Counted from the first letter of the stretch, positions 1 through 9,942 are shown. The stretch: DNA of 47,173 nt from Clostridia bacterium (GCA_017632155.1 JAGBRZ010000195.1:1-47173); one strand, 5' to 3'. Made by a program: numbers and translations. Notes: generated by a model not told the origin, from the sequence alone.

Positions 1-3000
1 ACAGTTTCACACCCTGCAGAGTGATCGGCTGCAGACATTGCATCAACACGCCTCCGGCAGGACAATCAGCAGCAAATTCATAGTCCACAGCAAAAACAAA
101 GTCACGATCCATATCAAACGGGGAAACCCCTGTGTCAATATGATTCGTTCCGTCAAATACCATCGGTGCATCTACTACCAGATACTTTTCAATGCCATCA
201 TAATTGATGTCATTTCCAAGTGTAAACCGCATAGTAGAACCGGCCTCAATGTATCCCTCAGATGGCAGAGATATAACACCAGCCTTATACAGTTTTGTCA
301 ATGCATAAATCTGCACAGGCGTCATATCAGAAAAATCAATTTGAGACAGATTGCCATCATAAACATATTTGTCATAAACAGCATTGACTACCTTGTCTCC
401 ATCTACAACACCGGACTTGTCCCAACGGTTGAACAGATAGAACGCATACGCAGATTCTTCCTGGTCTGTATACGTAGGAGTTTTTCCTTCATACAAAATG
501 TTTGTGCCGTACAACCCATTCTTTTCCTGTAAAACCTTACCCATGGATACGTGTTTTACTGTGTATTCCCGCAGAGCGGAAGTATAAGATGCTGTAAATG
601 TCACATTCCGGAAGATCTGATCCGTCACAGTGGTGGCTCCATCCGGCAGCCAGCGGTCAAATGCAAACGAATGACTTATGGTAAATTCTCTCTGTGGAAT
701 AACCGGATTGTCTTCACGGGTAACAGGATCAACCGCCTTTTCGCCCTTAATGATATACTGTTTTTCAATCAGGGTTCCGTCATGATTCACAAATGAAACC
801 ACAAACTGTTCCACGAGTGTGTCACAGGTCAAATGCAGCTCAGGCCACGCCTCATTGTAATCATTCAGTTCCTGCTGATATAGAACCGGAACATGAATAG
901 CCCCGGTCAGCACAGAACGATCTGCGTTATCCCAGTTCTTGTCATATCCGCGCATACCGTACAGACGGGCAAGTAGGGAAGTATCCGGCAGTACCCAGTC
1001 AATACCGGTTACACGGATACGATTCAAATTTGCCGCCCCGGTCAGCAGGGAAACCATGTCCACAGCAGGACAGTTTTCTACAACAACACCAGTCAGTTTT
1101 TCCAGGGATGCAATATCCAGTGTTTCCAGATATGCAAGGTCTCCCATACGAAGCGCCCCAATAGCAGGTAGATCCGCATATTCAATCAAACCGCCACGGG
1201 CAAATACCACTCCGGAAATGTTGGATCCGCCAGCAAATAAGCGCTTCAGACTGAAAAGCCCCCGAAGATCCAGAGACTGTGTCAGCCCCGTCAGATTTTC
1301 AATGTTGATTTCTTCCATAAGCGGATTTTCACCCGGAGTAAGCTGTGTAAAACTGGGATTGTTGTATCCCTCTGCAGAACTACCCAGAATAAACCGTCTG
1401 GCCTTTTCCAGTTTGGAAATGTTGGCCGTAGCCACATAACAGGCAGAAAGATCGCCGAAGTCCTGAATGATGGATGCATTATACACGTTGATAATATCTA
1501 CCTGATCCCCGGAATAGGGAATTTCATAAACATTACCCGGCTCTGCACGACGGGATACAGGAGTTCCACCACCATACTGTACGTTCAGATACATATAGTT
1601 GTACGGCACCAGTTTCAAATTGTAGTTCGGCGAAACCGCCAGTTCTCCTTCCGGTACAATGCACCGCATGAAAAGCGTGTCCTCCGCAGCTCTTGCCGTC
1701 TGGAATTTGGACTGCATGTATTTTTCCTGATTCCGTTCCCACTGACGGCGATGATATTTCATCTTTCCGTTAGCCATGTCCGTCAAAAAGTCCGGATTCC
1801 CTTTGCCATTGATGTGGGATTCCGTGTATGTACGAATATACTTCCTCTGAATGTCCAGCCTCCAGAGTTCTTCGGGAAACTCAGACTGCCATGCATCCGC
1901 CTGATTCAGGAAAGAAGCAGCATCCCATGCATTCTCGGATTCCAGTTCATTGTACATAGCTTTCAGTTCATCTTTGAACAAAACCCGAATCCGGTTAAAG
2001 AGAACACTATCCATTTCACGGAATACTTCAACGCCGTTTGCGTCTGTATCTGTGTCTTCCAGACCGTACCGATAAACCTGCTTACCATAGTTGTTCAGAC
2101 CACAGGCAGTGTCATTATCGTAATCCCAGTTCAAATCCCATTTTCTGATAGGATTGCCCTCGGAATCCACATCTCCAGTCTTACCATAATGCAAGAACAT
2201 ATTTTTCGCCCGGTTATCGACCATACAATATCTCAGAGTAAACAGATAGTTAAAAAGCGCACTGTCAACTACAAAATAGTCCCCGAAATGCGCTCTGAAT
2301 TCTTCGTCACTGGATGTAGTGATAAACCGATACGCTTCAATCCACTTCTGCTTACAGTAATCGAATACTTCCGCATTCTCTTCATCCGTTCCGTCTTCCC
2401 AGAGATAACGCCACCCGTAGGTAAAGTTCTCCGAGAAGTCGTCATGTACCAGTGCATCAATGTAATATGTCTTCGACAGATCAACAGTCGTATCCTGCGT
2501 CAGCACATATTCTCCATCGATCAGTTCATACAGATTTGCCAAATTATCGTCCGTCGCCCAGAAATAAATCCTGGTTCCATCGTCCTCTTCTTCATAGATC
2601 ATCGCATTCCGCATGGTGTCAACTGGGAAGTCAGACAAAGGCCTCTGAATATCCATGATTTCAATACAGCATTCATATCTGTCATCTGGATCTGTCAGCC
2701 GGGTGTCGTCCGTCTTCTTGGAATCTCCAATGTTTCCGAGCGCATAAAAATGCCAGTCCGTATCGTTGAATTCTCTGTGGTTGATATAATTCCCATTCTC
2801 ATCCTGCTGCGTATCCGTTTCCCGAATAAAAACAACCGCATTGTGGAATTCCATCGTATCCTTGATAAAGCTGATATCCTCTTCCTCGGAACGAATAAAA
2901 GGCCGCTTGTACGGACAGAACTCGTTGTACCGATTCGCCAGCATAGCGTTCGTCATATTGTTGGAAGAAGCAATATTAGCCTTGAAATTCAGATAGTTCA

Positions 3001-6000
3001 CAGGAACAGAAGTACGTGTTTGCGTAATCTTATCAACTCTGGATCCGTCCCCTAAAATAAAGTACGATCCGTCCTTGTTCATGATAAAGTCTATATTTCT
3101 ACCAGCCTGACCATAGTTGTCAGAAGAAGTCCCCTGTCCGGAATGTTGACTTTCATATGCTGTCCACTGATCAAGAACAGAATCTCCTGAGCCGTAAATC
3201 TGCTGGATCGTAGTGTCCGGCACCTTATCGGATTTCTTGTTGGTGAAATACGGAGCAGACAACTTGTATACCCGCAAATGCGGATTTTTCTTCGCAAATA
3301 CATCCGGATCCAGCATCTGGTTTTCGTCATAGATCTGGTTTCTTGTGTACCGGTTCACCATTTCCGTTGCATTCCGTGCGTCTGCAATAAAGTTGTTCAG
3401 AATCCCCGCATCCGTCAAAGATTCCGCATATACCTTGAACCGGTAAATATGCAGATCACAGTCCGGAGAACCAAGAGAAATCACTTTCGGGGTAACCTGT
3501 GTGAAATCCACAGTATCATCATATACCAAAGGTCTTGTAGACACACCGTCTTCATACCCCATCACCATCGGTACCTTTTCACTGTTCTTGGAAATATTGA
3601 ATTCAAATTCAATGATATCCCCCTCAGAATAAGGAAGTTCCAGCCGTTTTGTCATACCGTAAATAACAGTTTCATGTACAGCCATCTTGATCCCGATGTG
3701 GTTGTCCGCCAGCGTGTTGTCCAGACAGTGCAGGAATACCGCATCCGGATCCGCTACATTCACAGATTTGAATACCAGCTTGAATTCTTTCCCGTTCTTC
3801 TTGGCATCATCTGCAAACAATTTGTAATCAATTTCCGCAGAAGTCCCGGCCTTGATGCAGAAATAGGAATCTCCGTTGTCGTCAATCTGATATCCGCCGT
3901 TCACCCAGTCAAAGTTGTCAGAAACCGACATGGATACATCCCCGTACGTCCAGAGTCTGCTGCCAATGTCGTTGTTGGAATATCCTACTGGATTGAAGTC
4001 AAACGCCAGATTTGCCGTAACCGGCTCAATCTCAATGTCTAATTTTTCCACAACAACCCTCAGCGTCTTCACAACCGTCCCACAGGTAATCGTCAGAACG
4101 TGTTCGCCCACATCCGCAGACTTGAATGCCCAAAGCTGAGAGGCAGAATCCAGAGTCAGTTCAGAAACAGTCTTGCCGTCCACCGCCAGAGTTACCTTCG
4201 GCGTCTCCGTACCTGGATCATGTACAACATAGGGAATGTTTACAATATCATACTGCCGGACAACAAAATCCTGCATAGCGCAACCGATCACCGGTACAGT
4301 AGATTCGCTGTCCCAGAACAGGATATCCTTTACAATATGGTTAGATTCAATAGTGTTCTTTTCTACTTCCGCCGTAGCCCAGATTTCAAACAGATGCGCA
4401 CCGTGTTCCTGAACCGGAATTACGTATCCCATTTGAATGCCGGAAACGGAAGTAATTGTCGGCTCCAGTTCCTCTCCGTCCAGCTTAAAATGAATCTCTT
4501 TGGAGATCGCACCATAAGGCGTGTAAGAGAAGGATACCGGCCCAATCGGATATGTCAGTGTATCATTGAAAGAAGATTCAATTTTTACATCAATCTTCTG
4601 TACCGTCCAAGAACGAGTAGCCAGAGAATTGTTGTCGTCCGTGATAGACAGAAGCACCTTCTGTGTACCCAGCCGCAGATAGTCCGTAATGTCAATGGTG
4701 TTCTCCCCAGCAGTCACCACTCCGGAAGCAACCGTCACATTAGCAACCTTCAGCGTGTAAGTGCCTTCCAGAATCTCCACGCCAGAAGAGTCTTCGCCGG
4801 AGAACAAGAACGTAATTTCTGCTTTGTCATTCACGGTTACAACGTACGGCGTCTTGGTTACATATTCAATCTTCAAAACAGAACTTGTCCCAGTTCCGCC
4901 GCCTCCGCCAACAATGGGCACTCTCTTTTTCAAAGTCCGAACTTCGTTTTCCTGTCCCTCGTTTTCATATTCAAAGAAAGCAAGCTGGTTTTCTCCAACT
5001 TCCGGATCTTCCACATTGTTATAGTCAATACCATATGTAAGACGGGGAGACTTGTCAATCCCGGCAACCTCTTCATCCAGTTCCGCCAGTTTTTCGTTTG
5101 CAGTATCCAACCCTTCCTTAGCAGTTTTGGCAGCAGCTTCTACATTCGCCAGCTTTGTAACCGCATCGGATACAACAACCTTGTCAGCAAACTTCCCATC
5201 CGCCGCTTCCTTGTTGTAATAGTCGTTCTGCAAAGTCTCCGGCAGAGCGTCTACAGTTTCATGAATACCGGCCAGATCAGTATCAGTTGTTTCTTTATAT
5301 GCCACCAGTTCTTGGAGTACAGCAGTATCTCCCGCAGCAGCAATTTCACGAACCGATTCCGTATAGGCAGATACCCATTCCGCAGAAGGATCGCTGTTAA
5401 TCTGAATTTCGTTCATGACTGTTTCGCCATTGAAGAACTTCATAGTCGTGCCGTCATAAGTTACATGGAAAGCAGCCAACCCATCAATGGAATCAATTTC
5501 GCCCTGCAGTTCTTCCTTCAGTGCGTTAAGCTGGTCGGATACATCCACTCCGGCGATCAGCTCATCTACCTGTTCGGCAGAGTAATATCCAAGCAGAGCT
5601 TCTTCCACCTTCGTGTTCACAGCATCCTCAACAGATGCGCCAAGATCAGCGGCAGCAGAATCTACCATAGCCTGCATATCTGCCTTACCGGCTTCTACAA
5701 TCTCAGATGCTTCATCGACAGATGCCGCCGCATCAGAAGCATATCCCTCTACAGCCGCAACAGACCCTGCAGCAGTGTTTGCATACCCCTGCGCCAGTGC
5801 AACTTGCTCCATAACTTGCGTCATAAAGCTCGAAATCCATGTGGTATCCGGTTCAATCACACCTTCACCGGACAGAGACTTCATAACTTCCAGATCATCA
5901 GAAGGCATCGTTTTCCAGATGTATTCATTTCCCTTGGAATTCACGCCGACCGCATGAATCTCAAAATGCAGCTTGCCGGAAACCACAGTCGCCCGGTCGT

Positions 6001-6472
6001 CAATCAGCCAGCCGAATTTCAGCTTGTCCTGAGAGTAGTACATATTGATCGGATTCGCGTAATCTCCCGCTCCGGCTGCATTTACAAAATAAATCAGCAC
6101 AGTAGCGGTCTTCAGGTCAAATCCATCATAGAATCTGGGCATCTCAAAGGGAACAAACTGAGAGTTTATTTCCTGCGTCAGATTGATCTGCCCTTTGTGC
6201 ACCGTGATCTTCTTATTTTCATCTACCACAGAAATCTTGTCGTCATGATATTCTGTATAGTAGAGATAATTATTGTCCAGCGTCCAGTCGTCGCCGGAAT
6301 AAGCGGCAATCGTGTCTTCGGGTGCAAGCACATCCGTAGTTGCCGCCATGTCCATTACAGCAATCCCATAGTCAGCAGAGACGGGAGAGACAGGTTCTGT
6401 TTCAAGAGCCGCAGTCTTTTTCGCAATCGCTTCTCTCGCTCTGCGCAGGGATTCTTCAAAAGATAAGGCCAT
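1..6472 (-). CDS. Giant multidomain tail/receptor-binding protein with CotH-like region (3' end beyond window)
   Basis: The minus frame is open from an ATG at 6472, preceded by GAGGAGGAAAT, to the window edge without a stop, giving at least 2,157 residues. Reading it through I see a BppU-like N-terminal beta domain (residues about 75-190), an alanine-rich helical region (about 200-440), Ig-like repeats (about 540-800) and a concanavalin/LamG-like section (about 800-960). A CotH-kinase-like region follows, with GQGTSS near residue 1110, VDNRAKN near 1415 and WDLNWDYDND near 1445. Then come leucine-rich repeats (about 1720-1820), InlB-B/Flg_new-type repeats with F-x-x-W cores (about 1890-1990) and the start of a LamG domain at the window edge. 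A virion surface adhesin at the tail tip is the likely role, since it ends the tail-fibre cluster. The product is certainly one long protein; the CotH assignment rests on motif resemblance and is moderate. Confidence 0.85.
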   Translation of the reverse strand, partial: MALSFEESLRRAREAIAKKTAALETEPVSPVSADYGIAVMDMAATTDVLAPEDTIAAYSGDDWTLDNNYLYYTEYHDDKISVVDENKKITVHKGQINLTQEINSQFVPFEMPRFYDGFDLKTATVLIYFVNAAGAGDYANPINMYYSQDKLKFGWLIDDRATVVSGKLHFEIHAVGVNSKGNEYIWKTMPSDDLEVMKSLSGEGVIEPDTTWISSFMTQVMEQVALAQGYANTAAGSVAAVEGYASDAAASVDEASEIVEAGKADMQAMVDSAAADLGASVEDAVNTKVEEALLGYYSAEQVDELIAGVDVSDQLNALKEELQGEIDSIDGLAAFHVTYDGTTMKFFNGETVMNEIQINSDPSAEWVSAYTESVREIAAAGDTAVLQELVAYKETTDTDLAGIHETVDALPETLQNDYYNKEAADGKFADKVVVSDAVTKLANVEAAAKTAKEGLDTANEKLAELDEEVAGIDKSPRLTYGIDYNNVEDPEVGENQLAFFEYENEGQENEVRTLKKRVPIVGGGGGTGTSSVLKIEYVTKTPYVVTVNDKAEITFLFSGEDSSGVEILEGTYTLKVANVTVASGVVTAGENTIDITDYLRLGTQKVLLSITDDNNSLATRSWTVQKIDVKIESSFNDTLTYPIGPVSFSYTPYGAISKEIHFKLDGEELEPTITSVSGIQMGYVIPVQEHGAHLFEIWATAEVEKNTIESNHIVKDILFWDSESTVPVIGCAMQDFVVRQYDIVNIPYVVHDPGTETPKVTLAVDGKTVSELTLDSASQLWAFKSADVGEHVLTITCGTVVKTLRVVVEKLDIEIEPVTANLAFDFNPVGYSNNDIGSRLWTYGDVSMSVSDNFDWVNGGYQIDDNGDSYFCIKAGTSAEIDYKLFADDAKKNGKEFKLVFKSVNVADPDAVFLHCLDNTLADNHIGIKMAVHETVIYGMTKRLELPYSEGDIIEFEFNISKNSEKVPMVMGYEDGVSTRPLVYDDTVDFTQVTPKVISLGSPDCDLHIYRFKVYAESLTDAGILNNFIADARNATEMVNRYTRNQIYDENQMLDPDVFAKKNPHLRVYKLSAPYFTNKKSDKVPDTTIQQIYGSGDSVLDQWTAYESQHSGQGTSSDNYGQAGRNIDFIMNKDGSYFILGDGSRVDKITQTRTSVPVNYLNFKANIASSNNMTNAMLANRYNEFCPYKRPFIRSEEEDISFIKDTMEFHNAVVFIRETDTQQDENGNYINHREFNDTDWHFYALGNIGDSKKTDDTRLTDPDDRYECCIEIMDIQRPLSDFPVDTMRNAMIYEEEDDGTRIYFWATDDNLANLYELIDGEYVLTQDTTVDLSKTYYIDALVHDDFSENFTYGWRYLWEDGTDEENAEVFDYCKQKWIEAYRFITTSSDEEFRAHFGDYFVVDSALFNYLFTLRYCMVDNRAKNMFLHYGKTGDVDSEGNPIRKWDLNWDYDNDTACGLNNYGKQVYRYGLEDTDTDANGVEVFREMDSVLFNRIRVLFKDELKAMYNELESENAWDAASFLNQADAWQSEFPEELWRLDIQRKYIRTYTESHINGKGNPDFLTDMANGKMKYHRRQWERNQEKYMQSKFQTARAAEDTLFMRCIVPEGELAVSPNYNLKLVPYNYMYLNVQYGGGTPVSRRAEPGNVYEIPYSGDQVDIINVYNASIIQDFGDLSACYVATANISKLEKARRFILGSSAEGYNNPSFTQLTPGENPLMEEINIENLTGLTQSLDLRGLFSLKRLFAGGSNISGVVFARGGLIEYADLPAIGALRMGDLAYLETLDIASLEKLTGVVVENCPAVDMVSLLTGAANLNRIRVTGIDWVLPDTSLLARLYGMRGYDKNWDNADRSVLTGAIHVPVLYQQELNDYNEAWPELHLTCDTLVEQFVVSFVNHDGTLIEKQYIIKGEKAVDPVTREDNPVIPQREFTISHSFAFDRWLPDGATTVTDQIFRNVTFTASYTSALREYTVKHVSMGKVLQEKNGLYGTNILYEGKTPTYTDQEESAYAFYLFNRWDKSGVVDGDKVVNAVYDKYVYDGNLSQIDFSDMTPVQIYALTKLYKAGVISLPSEGYIEAGSTMRFTLGNDINYDGIEKYLVVDAPMVFDGTNHIDTGVSPFDMDRDFVFAVDYEFAADCPAGGVLMQCLQPITLQGVKL

Positions 6473-6489
6473 ATTTCCTCCTCATGTAA

Positions 6490-6514
6490 TAAAAAGAGGG
6501 CAGCCCCTCTTTTA
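6490..6514 (-). terminator. Intrinsic terminator after the BppU-like gene
   Basis: Read on the minus strand, AAAAGAGGG and CCCTCTTTT pair around a short GCTG loop and the stem runs into a T-tract. It begins right after the stop codon of the upstream gene and ends just before the ribosome binding site of the giant tail gene, so it probably attenuates transcription into that gene. Confidence 0.8.
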
Positions 6515-6516
6515 AA

Positions 6517-7251
6517 TCAAAATTCAACGACGTTGTCTTGTTCTTCCGGAAGATTATTTCCAAATTCCACTACATTGTCGATCTCACCGTTCTCGTCTAC
6601 AGACGGTTCGTCGGACTTTGAAAATTCCACAACAGGAACCCCGTCACGAATGTCTTTATCACCAATCAGATCCACCTTGCCTCCGATAGGTTCTCCACCG
6701 GCAGTAAGCTGAATCTCACCCGTTTCCTTGTCGTAGATAAGGTCGTCAGCTTTGGTCATTTCCATCAGTACGCTCATTTCTTCCAGAGCCTTGATCTGTG
6801 CATCCGTCTTGATGATCCGCTGGTCGATAGCGGACAGCGCCTCGTCAGGAATAACATCAGCCCAGGCCGCAGTAGAATGCACTGTCAGAGTAGTCGGAGC
6901 CGTTTTGCGCACAGGCGTCTTTACCTTCCCATCGCCCGTCATCTCAACCTTAATAAAAGAAAGAGCCAGTTCAACATCTCCGGGCTCTTTTGTAATATTC
7001 GTATCAACCGGCAGCATATACTGCAGATATCCATTGTAGTCGTCCGCCGCAACAGAAAGAGTTTCCGTTTCATACTTCCGGCTAATCGGCCGCACATATT
7101 CCAGTAGTACAGTACAACCCGTCATGTCAACTTCGTTATATGTAGGATTCGCCAGAAAACACAATGTGTTTACCAGTTTGCTCCGATGCATAATCGTTTC
7201 TTTTTCCGTAGTAATCAGATTGTTACTCTGATCCACAAGTATTGTGTACAT
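6517..7251 (-). CDS. BppU-like baseplate/tail protein
   Basis: A 244-residue protein starting at an ATG behind AGGAGGTGAAGCT. Residues 1-130 form a beta-rich domain of the type seen at the N terminus of BppU-like baseplate proteins (statements about polymer-like values, an LLEYVRP strand and an alternating hydrophobic pattern). Next come a short helical segment (about 140-175) and a small beta segment with GEIQLTAGGEPIGGKVDL. The acidic C terminus contains three copies of VVEF (about residues 208, 227 and 241, the last being the C-terminal residues). The gene sits between a fibre gene and the giant tail protein, so it probably anchors or links receptor-binding parts. Assignment to the BppU family is by eye and moderate. 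The C-terminal repeats are unusual and their role is unknown. Confidence 0.6.
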   Translation of the reverse strand: MYTILVDQSNNLITTEKETIMHRSKLVNTLCFLANPTYNEVDMTGCTVLLEYVRPISRKYETETLSVAADDYNGYLQYMLPVDTNITKEPGDVELALSFIKVEMTGDGKVKTPVRKTAPTTLTVHSTAAWADVIPDEALSAIDQRIIKTDAQIKALEEMSVLMEMTKADDLIYDKETGEIQLTAGGEPIGGKVDLIGDKDIRDGVPVVEFSKSDEPSVDENGEIDNVVEFGNNLPEEQDNVVEF

Positions 7252-7271
7252 AGCTTCACCTCCTTTTAAGA

Positions 7272-8444
7272 TTACATCCAGAATATAGTGTAAGTCCCGT
7301 CAAAAACATAATTGGATGAAGTCAGCGTAAGACCGCTGCTCGACAAACTGATATTTACCATTCCATCACTGTCTTTAATTACAGTTCCGCTAGTATATAC
7401 TCCCGAACCGTAAGAACGAGATTCAAACCCACTCCATTCAATAGACACGCTCGTTATCACTTCATACGCTTTAGATGAACCGCTTGAAATCACAGAAAAA
7501 TCCACATCCAATACGGTTAATGTAGCATATCCGCTGCTGCTGGAATGATGTAGCATAAACATCTGTGGCATTTCTGTAATTTCCTGGATCGTAACAGAAC
7601 TCTTTGAACTCCAAGATCCAATAACGGCATGTATCACAGGAGCGGCAGACTGTATAATAATATTGTTGGAAAGATAGTTCCCGGCTGTATATAATGTCTG
7701 AGCCGATGATGTCGGTGTTACGGTATAAGATCCACTGTACGTCGGCGCTCCCGTCAAAATGATGTTGTCTTCGCAGTATCTCCCGGAAACCTGTATTGTT
7801 TTTGAACCAGTCGTCACAAGAAAACTGGTTTCTCCCGTATACTTCGGAATCGTCTTCGAAACCGTAGACCCAGAAGACCCCGCCGGAAGAATTCCCTCCG
7901 TGGTAGACGCATTCGTATACGCTTTGACCTGCACATTACTACTTGACGATGTCGTATCTACATCTATAACTACCTTAGGTACACTCACTGTACGAAGCTC
8001 TCCCGTATCCTCAATTCCACCAGCACGGAACGACTTCCCATACCGCACATCAGATGCCACAGCCGTACAGTCTGTACTGTCTTCTCCCGTCACAATCGTC
8101 TGAGGCACATCAGCAGTTACCTTACCAGAACCATTATGATATCCGGCCGGAATCGTATAAGATGTATTTGATGTCAATGTCTTTTTTACTGCACCATTAT
8201 TTTTCATCGTTCCGTGGACTTCACCGCCAAGAGCATCTACAATAGTTTTCCCAAAAAGAACATCACCCGCACCAGCTGTAACACCAGAAACGTCTGCTCC
8301 CGTCTGTACAGTATCAATCGCATCCGGCAAATCAAAAATTGTATCAGCAGTCGTGCCGTTCTTAGCCGCAATCTTCGCATTGGCTCTCGTAAGAACATTT
8401 CCCAAGGATGTAATCCATTCCAGTATTTTCTCTGCTACCGTCAT
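7272..8444 (-). CDS. Tail fibre protein with repeated small beta modules
   Basis: A 390-residue protein with an ATG start behind AGGAGGATGAC, immediately after the collagen-like fibre gene. The N terminus is a short helix (residues 1-45). It is followed by repeated modules of the kind DVLFGKT..ALGGEVHGTM and DVRYGKSF..GGIEDTGEL, which are common in fibres of Bacillota phages. Serine/threonine/glycine-rich beta repeats follow (about 200-290, for example SGRYCEDNIILTGA and AGNYLSNNIIIQSA). A distinct C-terminal domain (about 290-390) may be the receptor-contact head. No enzymatic motif is visible. The role as a tail fibre is inferred from repeats and location. Confidence 0.7.
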   Translation of the reverse strand: MTVAEKILEWITSLGNVLTRANAKIAAKNGTTADTIFDLPDAIDTVQTGADVSGVTAGAGDVLFGKTIVDALGGEVHGTMKNNGAVKKTLTSNTSYTIPAGYHNGSGKVTADVPQTIVTGEDSTDCTAVASDVRYGKSFRAGGIEDTGELRTVSVPKVVIDVDTTSSSSNVQVKAYTNASTTEGILPAGSSGSTVSKTIPKYTGETSFLVTTGSKTIQVSGRYCEDNIILTGAPTYSGSYTVTPTSSAQTLYTAGNYLSNNIIIQSAAPVIHAVIGSWSSKSSVTIQEITEMPQMFMLHHSSSSGYATLTVLDVDFSVISSGSSKAYEVITSVSIEWSGFESRSYGSGVYTSGTVIKDSDGMVNISLSSSGLTLTSSNYVFDGTYTIFWM

Positions 8445-8445
8445 G

Positions 8446-9411
8446 TCATCCTCCTATCAACGCATCCATCTGTGCTGCCACAGCTTCAAAATCACCCAAC
8501 ACAGAATCCACATAAGCAATCACCGCCGCTGAATTCACAGCATTGGTGCCGCCGTCCGTTACAGTAGAATCGACCACAACAGAAGCATCCGTCCCATCGT
8601 TGCCATTCGAACCATCCACGCCATCCCTGCCGTTATAAACCGTAAAGGTAGTAGTCGCATCATTCGTAAAAGTGATAGTGTATGTATCCGTACTGCCCGC
8701 AGCCCCGTCTCCACTTGTTCTTACAACGCTGGCAATCCCAACGCCGTCAGCTCCGTCTTTCCCGGGAGTCCCATCACCCCCATTGGTGATCGTAGCCGTA
8801 GTCGTCCCCGCAGCATCCGTAATAGAGATGATTGCCCCCGTCTCTGTCTGTGTAACATTGGCAATAGGACTAAACCCATCAGCGCCTGTTCCGCCAGACC
8901 CAGACCCGGAACCGTTTGTCCCGTTTGTAACCAGCGCCGTGGTTGTCCCATTCTTATCCGTAATGGTAATCAGCGCCCCATTGGAAGTCTGCTCCACTTT
9001 AGCAGTAGGGCTGTATCCGTCCTCACCGGGCGCACCATCCACACCGTTTCGGATCTCCGCAGAAGTGCTTCCGAGCGCATCCGTGATCGTAATGATAACA
9101 CCCGTTTCTGTCTCCTCTGCTGTAATAGTAGGAGTTACTCCCGATCCCCCGGAATCAGAAGACCCGCCGGATACGCTGACAGCAGGCAGTTCCACAGAAA
9201 AGGTACTTCCGTCTTTCTTCGTGAAAACCAGACTGTATTTACCAGAAGTGTTTCTCACAGCAGCGCAAGATCGGATATCCATGGACGCCAGAATTGTGTC
9301 CAACATTGCAAAATTACCGGACTCCCCGGCTACAGCTTCACGGAACTCCAGTACAGTAGCAGTTGTCTTGGCCGGGACGATATGAAAACCGTAGTTTTCT
9401 GTTGTGTTCAT
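8446..9411 (-). CDS. Collagen-like tail fibre
   Basis: A 321-residue protein with a globular N-terminal part (about 1-80). Glycine-X-Y stretches such as GVDGAPGEDGYSP, GGDGTPGKDGADG and GRDGVDGSNGNDG alternate with three copies of a roughly 30-residue beta module that carries a T-E/S-x-G-x-x-I-T-I-T-D core and ends in TNG or RNG. Collagen-like triplets form trimeric shafts in phage fibres, so this is probably a homotrimeric fibre. The C terminus (about 270-321) is a helical segment that may nucleate trimerisation. It overlaps the upstream small gene by four bases (ATGA type), which indicates translational coupling. Confidence 0.8.
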   Translation of the reverse strand: MNTTENYGFHIVPAKTTATVLEFREAVAGESGNFAMLDTILASMDIRSCAAVRNTSGKYSLVFTKKDGSTFSVELPAVSVSGGSSDSGGSGVTPTITAEETETGVIITITDALGSTSAEIRNGVDGAPGEDGYSPTAKVEQTSNGALITITDKNGTTTALVTNGTNGSGSGSGGTGADGFSPIANVTQTETGAIISITDAAGTTTATITNGGDGTPGKDGADGVGIASVVRTSGDGAAGSTDTYTITFTNDATTTFTVYNGRDGVDGSNGNDGTDASVVVDSTVTDGGTNAVNSAAVIAYVDSVLGDFEAVAAQMDALIGG

Positions 9412-9593
9412 ATATTCCCTCCGTATGTCTCATAAAAATGACTGTCATCCACCTCGGATAACGGAACATCGTCCAGCAGAACAATATTCCAATAATCCAA
9501 TGGATGCCAGCCCATAAACTCTTCCGGAATCACGATGGCGTAAACATCCTCGTGCCGGACAGTGTTATATATGTCTGTATGCGGCTGTTTCAA
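9408..9593 (-). CDS. Small hypothetical protein in the tail-fibre cluster
   Basis: About 61 residues. I place the start at the TTG at 9593 because AAGGAGG lies about eight bases upstream; the frame remains open to 9611, inside the previous gene. The protein is acidic and has no recognisable motif beyond PEEFMGWHPLDYWNIVLLDD. Overlaps with both neighbours suggest tight coupling and a structural or assembly role. Function unknown. Confidence 0.55.
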   Translation of the reverse strand: MKQPHTDIYNTVRHEDVYAIVIPEEFMGWHPLDYWNIVLLDDVPLSEVDDSHFYETYGGNI

Positions 9594-9597
9594 ATCA

Positions 9598-9939
9598 TCA
9601 GCCTCCTTCAATCATGATCCGCCCCTTGCCATATTTGATAGTCTGTTCAGCAGACGTCACGTACGGCATGTATTCCAGACAGCAATCCGCCAGGCCTTCG
9701 GTAAGTGCAGACGGAATCCGAATTTCCATTCTGTACGGCAGAAGCGCATTTGGAACCCCTTCGATTTCAAACGCCACATCGTTTGTGCCATACCAGAAAA
9801 ACTTGCAGCCGAAAGCTATCATGGTGCTGAGCCGGATGGGATCTCCTTTTGTATCTGTACAATCTATGTGAATCGTCCGATAAGACCCGGCGATCATACC
9901 AAAGTCTTCCAGACAATGCACATCATGAAAAATGCCCAT
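9598..9939 (-). CDS. Hypothetical small beta-rich tail-tip protein
   Basis: A 113-residue protein with an ATG start preceded by AAGGAGTAAGCC. The predicted character is beta-rich, with a pattern like an N-terminal BppU-type or Ig-like domain (TIHIDCTDTKGDPIRL, AFEIEGVPNALLP). The neighbours are a small helical protein upstream and an acidic small protein downstream, all within the fibre region. I do not recognise the family; a baseplate accessory role is inferred from location only. Confidence 0.55.
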   Translation of the reverse strand: MGIFHDVHCLEDFGMIAGSYRTIHIDCTDTKGDPIRLSTMIAFGCKFFWYGTNDVAFEIEGVPNALLPYRMEIRIPSALTEGLADCCLEYMPYVTSAEQTIKYGKGRIMIEGG

Positions 9940-9942
9940 GGC

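Noticed and set aside
1751..4042. Other long plus-strand open frames in the left part
   Set aside because: They are shadows of the same minus-strand gene, produced by its codon bias. The minus-strand reading has LRR, CotH-like and Ig-like segments; these do not.
4100..6466. Long plus-strand open frame (788 codons)
   Set aside because: It lies antisense to the giant tail protein gene, whose minus frame reads as coherent domains throughout. The plus-strand product has no domain, is rich in R, C and H, and lacks a ribosome binding site.
8446..9411. Diversity-generating retroelement target in the fibre genes
   Set aside because: There is no reverse transcriptase or template repeat in the window; repeats here are ordinary fibre modules.
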